Positions 5,403-6,279 of a stretch of 6,279 nucleotides of DNA are shown here, in pieces. This stretch comes from JAQGMJ01 sp036271855 (GTDB lineage Bacteria; Pseudomonadota; Gammaproteobacteria; Burkholderiales; JAEUOS01). Position 1 is the stretch's first letter, and the number at the start of each line of letters is the position of its first letter. The stretch spans positions 1 to 6,279 of the forward strand of contig DATAZV010000153.1 of assembly GCA_036271855.1 (NCBI GenBank), written 5' to 3'. Position numbers and translations under genes: made by a program. The notes under the pieces were generated by a model that was not told the origin of the DNA, searched no databases, and was given only the letters and a program-made list of their open reading frames with translations.

Positions 5403-6053
5403 ATGAAAGTTTCGACCAGGTTGGCAGTACTGCTTGCCGCCGTCGGCGTGAGTTTCGCGTCGGGCGTGTTCGCGCAAAGCAAGGACGCATATCTTCAGGA
5501 CGGGCGCGGCGTCATCGCGCGCAACTCCAACTTCGGCGACCCGCGCATCGGCAATCTTTGCTGGCGCACCGGTTACTGGACCCCGGCACAAGCCATTTTT
5601 GAATGCGACCCCGACCTGGTGAAAGTGATGGCTCCGCCGCCGCCGCCGCCCCCGGTCGCGAAGACACCGGCCCCGCCGCCGCCGGCGATCGTCAACAAGA
5701 AGATCACCTACGCCGCTGACGCGTTCTTCGACTTCGACAAGGCCGTGCTCAAGCCCGAAGCCAAGGCGAAGCTGGACGACCTGGTCGGCAAGCTCAAGGG
5801 CATCAACCTCGAAGTCATCATCGCCGTCGGCCACACTGACGGTATCGGCAGCGACGCCTACAACAACAAGTTGTCGGTGCGCCGTGCCGAATCGGTGAAG
5901 GCTTACCTGGTGTCCAAGGGTATCGAGCCGAATCGCGTCTACACTGAAGGCAAGGGCAAGAAGCAGCCCGTCGCCGACAACAAGACGGAAGCTGGCCGCG
6001 CCCAGAACCGTCGCGTTGAAATCGAAGTCGTGGGTACGCGCCCCGTCAAGTAA
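5403..6053 (+). CDS. ompA: OmpA-family outer-membrane/periplasmic protein with peptidoglycan-binding domain
   Basis: A 216-aa exported protein. Residues 1-24 form a Sec signal peptide (MKVSTR, hydrophobic core, VFA|QS cleavage). A short N-terminal region has NLCWRTGYWTPAQAIFECDPDL, with C53 and C68 able to form a disulphide. A proline-rich linker follows (P78-P84 and P91-P94), then an OmpA C-terminal domain at about 105-210: FFDFDKAVLKPEAKAKLDDLV, GHTDGIGSDAYNNKLSVRRAESV and GRAQNRRVEIEV. D146 and R161 occupy the positions that bind peptidoglycan diaminopimelate in this family. There is no room for the eight-strand barrel of enterobacterial OmpA; betaproteobacterial relatives (RmpM/class-4-like) also lack it. 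It should tie the envelope to the cell wall. Start: ATG four bases after AGGAG. It is monocistronic at the 3' end, with a strong terminator behind it. Confidence 0.93.
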   Translation: MKVSTRLAVLLAAVGVSFASGVFAQSKDAYLQDGRGVIARNSNFGDPRIGNLCWRTGYWTPAQAIFECDPDLVKVMAPPPPPPPVAKTPAPPPPAIVNKKITYAADAFFDFDKAVLKPEAKAKLDDLVGKLKGINLEVIIAVGHTDGIGSDAYNNKLSVRRAESVKAYLVSKGIEPNRVYTEGKGKKQPVADNKTEAGRAQNRRVEIEVVGTRPVK

Positions 6054-6076
6054 ATCGGTAAGCTACGATTCGCTGG

Positions 6077-6106
6077 AAAAGCCCCGCTCGCGCGGGGCTT
6101 TTTTTT
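6077..6106 (+). terminator. Intrinsic terminator of ompA
   Basis: A perfect 7-bp GC stem GCCCCGC (6081-6087) / GCGGGGC (6092-6098) with a TCGC loop, preceded by AAAA and followed by eight Ts (6099-6106). The A-tract can pair with the first Ts. It begins 23 bp after the ompA stop. The A-tract gives some activity on the other strand too, but no minus-strand gene ends here. Confidence 0.95.
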
Positions 6107-6234
6107 CGTCCGTGTTCGTCCCGCGTTTTTCGGTACTCGTTTTTCCTCCGCTTTCGCATCGGATCCGCGATCCATTCTTGCTTTGTCGCCGTACGGTCGC
6201 GGGTATTTGTTTCGGGTCGGTTTAAAGTAGCGGC
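6107..6234 (+). promoter_or_regulatory. Intergenic region after the ompA terminator; presumed promoter of the next gene
   Basis: These 128 bp hold no gene I can support. TTGCTT (6178-6183) could be a -35, but the -10 options at 17-19 bp spacing (GGGTAT, GGTATT, GTATTT) are weak. A transcription start must lie here or inside the next gene, since the terminator isolates it from ompA. No clear repeat or operator was seen. Confidence 0.3.
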
Positions 6235-6279
6235 ATGTCAGAACAATCCATCGCATTGCCGGCGGCCTCCGCTCCGGCG
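6235..6279 (+). CDS. Possible start of a further gene, cut off by the window edge
   Basis: ATG at 6235 opens a frame of at least 15 codons (MSEQSIALPAASAPA) running off the window. The residues are too few and too low in complexity to identify. There is no good Shine-Dalgarno (AAAGTAG is weak). From memory of Burkholderiales gene order, ubiG (ubiquinone O-methyltransferase) often follows ompA near an MtaD-like gene, so ubiG is a possible identity, but nothing in these 15 residues supports it directly. Confidence 0.4.
   Translation, partial: MSEQSIALPAASAPA

Noticed and set aside
5202..5834. 210-aa antisense frame over ompA
   Set aside because: Its repeated Arg run is the reverse reading of the polyproline codons, and no ribosome site or domain is visible.
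1..6279. CRISPR arrays, insertion sequences, tRNA or rRNA genes
   Set aside because: No regularly spaced repeats, transposase motifs, terminal repeats, tRNA cloverleaf pattern or rRNA sequence were seen.

Overview
The window looks like a high-GC betaproteobacterial chromosome, most likely Burkholderiales. This rests on GC-rich codon use, on a barrel-less OmpA-family protein with an LCWRTGYWTP segment that I recall from that order, and on an MTA/SAH-deaminase-type amidohydrolase followed by ompA. It holds six genes: two intact plus one just-started gene on the plus strand, and three intact plus one truncated gene on the minus strand.

Left part (1-3674, minus strand). A tightly packed four-gene operon is read from about 3674 towards position 1. 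In transcription order it encodes an MFS symporter of the aromatic/organic-acid type, a PyrK-like FAD/[2Fe-2S] electron-transfer subunit, a PyrDB-like class 1B dihydroorotate dehydrogenase, and an M20-family Zn-dependent amidase of the hydantoinase/carbamoylase (AllC/HyuC) group that runs off the left edge. Gene gaps are 25 bp, an 8-bp overlap and 3 bp. A pyrK-pyrDB pair beside a transporter and a carbamoyl-hydrolase, rather than among pyr biosynthesis genes, suggests uptake and breakdown of orotate or a related cyclic ureide: orotate to dihydroorotate to N-carbamoyl-aspartate to aspartate, the route classically described in the orotate fermenter Zymobacterium (Clostridium) oroticum. The ring-opening dihydroorotase and any regulator are not in the window. 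This pathway is an inference.

Middle (3675-3962). A 288-bp divergent intergenic region has an AT-rich core with a 16-bp palindrome (3808-3823), a good operator candidate for the minus-strand operon. Closer to the plus-strand gene are several inverted repeats that could fold in the mRNA leader.

Right part (3963-6279, plus strand). A 439-aa MtaD-like amidohydrolase (5'-methylthioadenosine/S-adenosylhomocysteine deaminase group, TRZ/ATZ family) with a full metal and catalytic set is followed after 120 bp by a 216-aa periplasmic, peptidoglycan-binding OmpA-family protein. A strong intrinsic terminator follows ompA. The first 15 codons of a possible further gene lie at the right edge; by my recollection of Burkholderiales gene order this could be ubiG, but its sequence here cannot confirm it. 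This right part looks like housekeeping backbone, and the left operon looks like an accessory catabolic module beside it.
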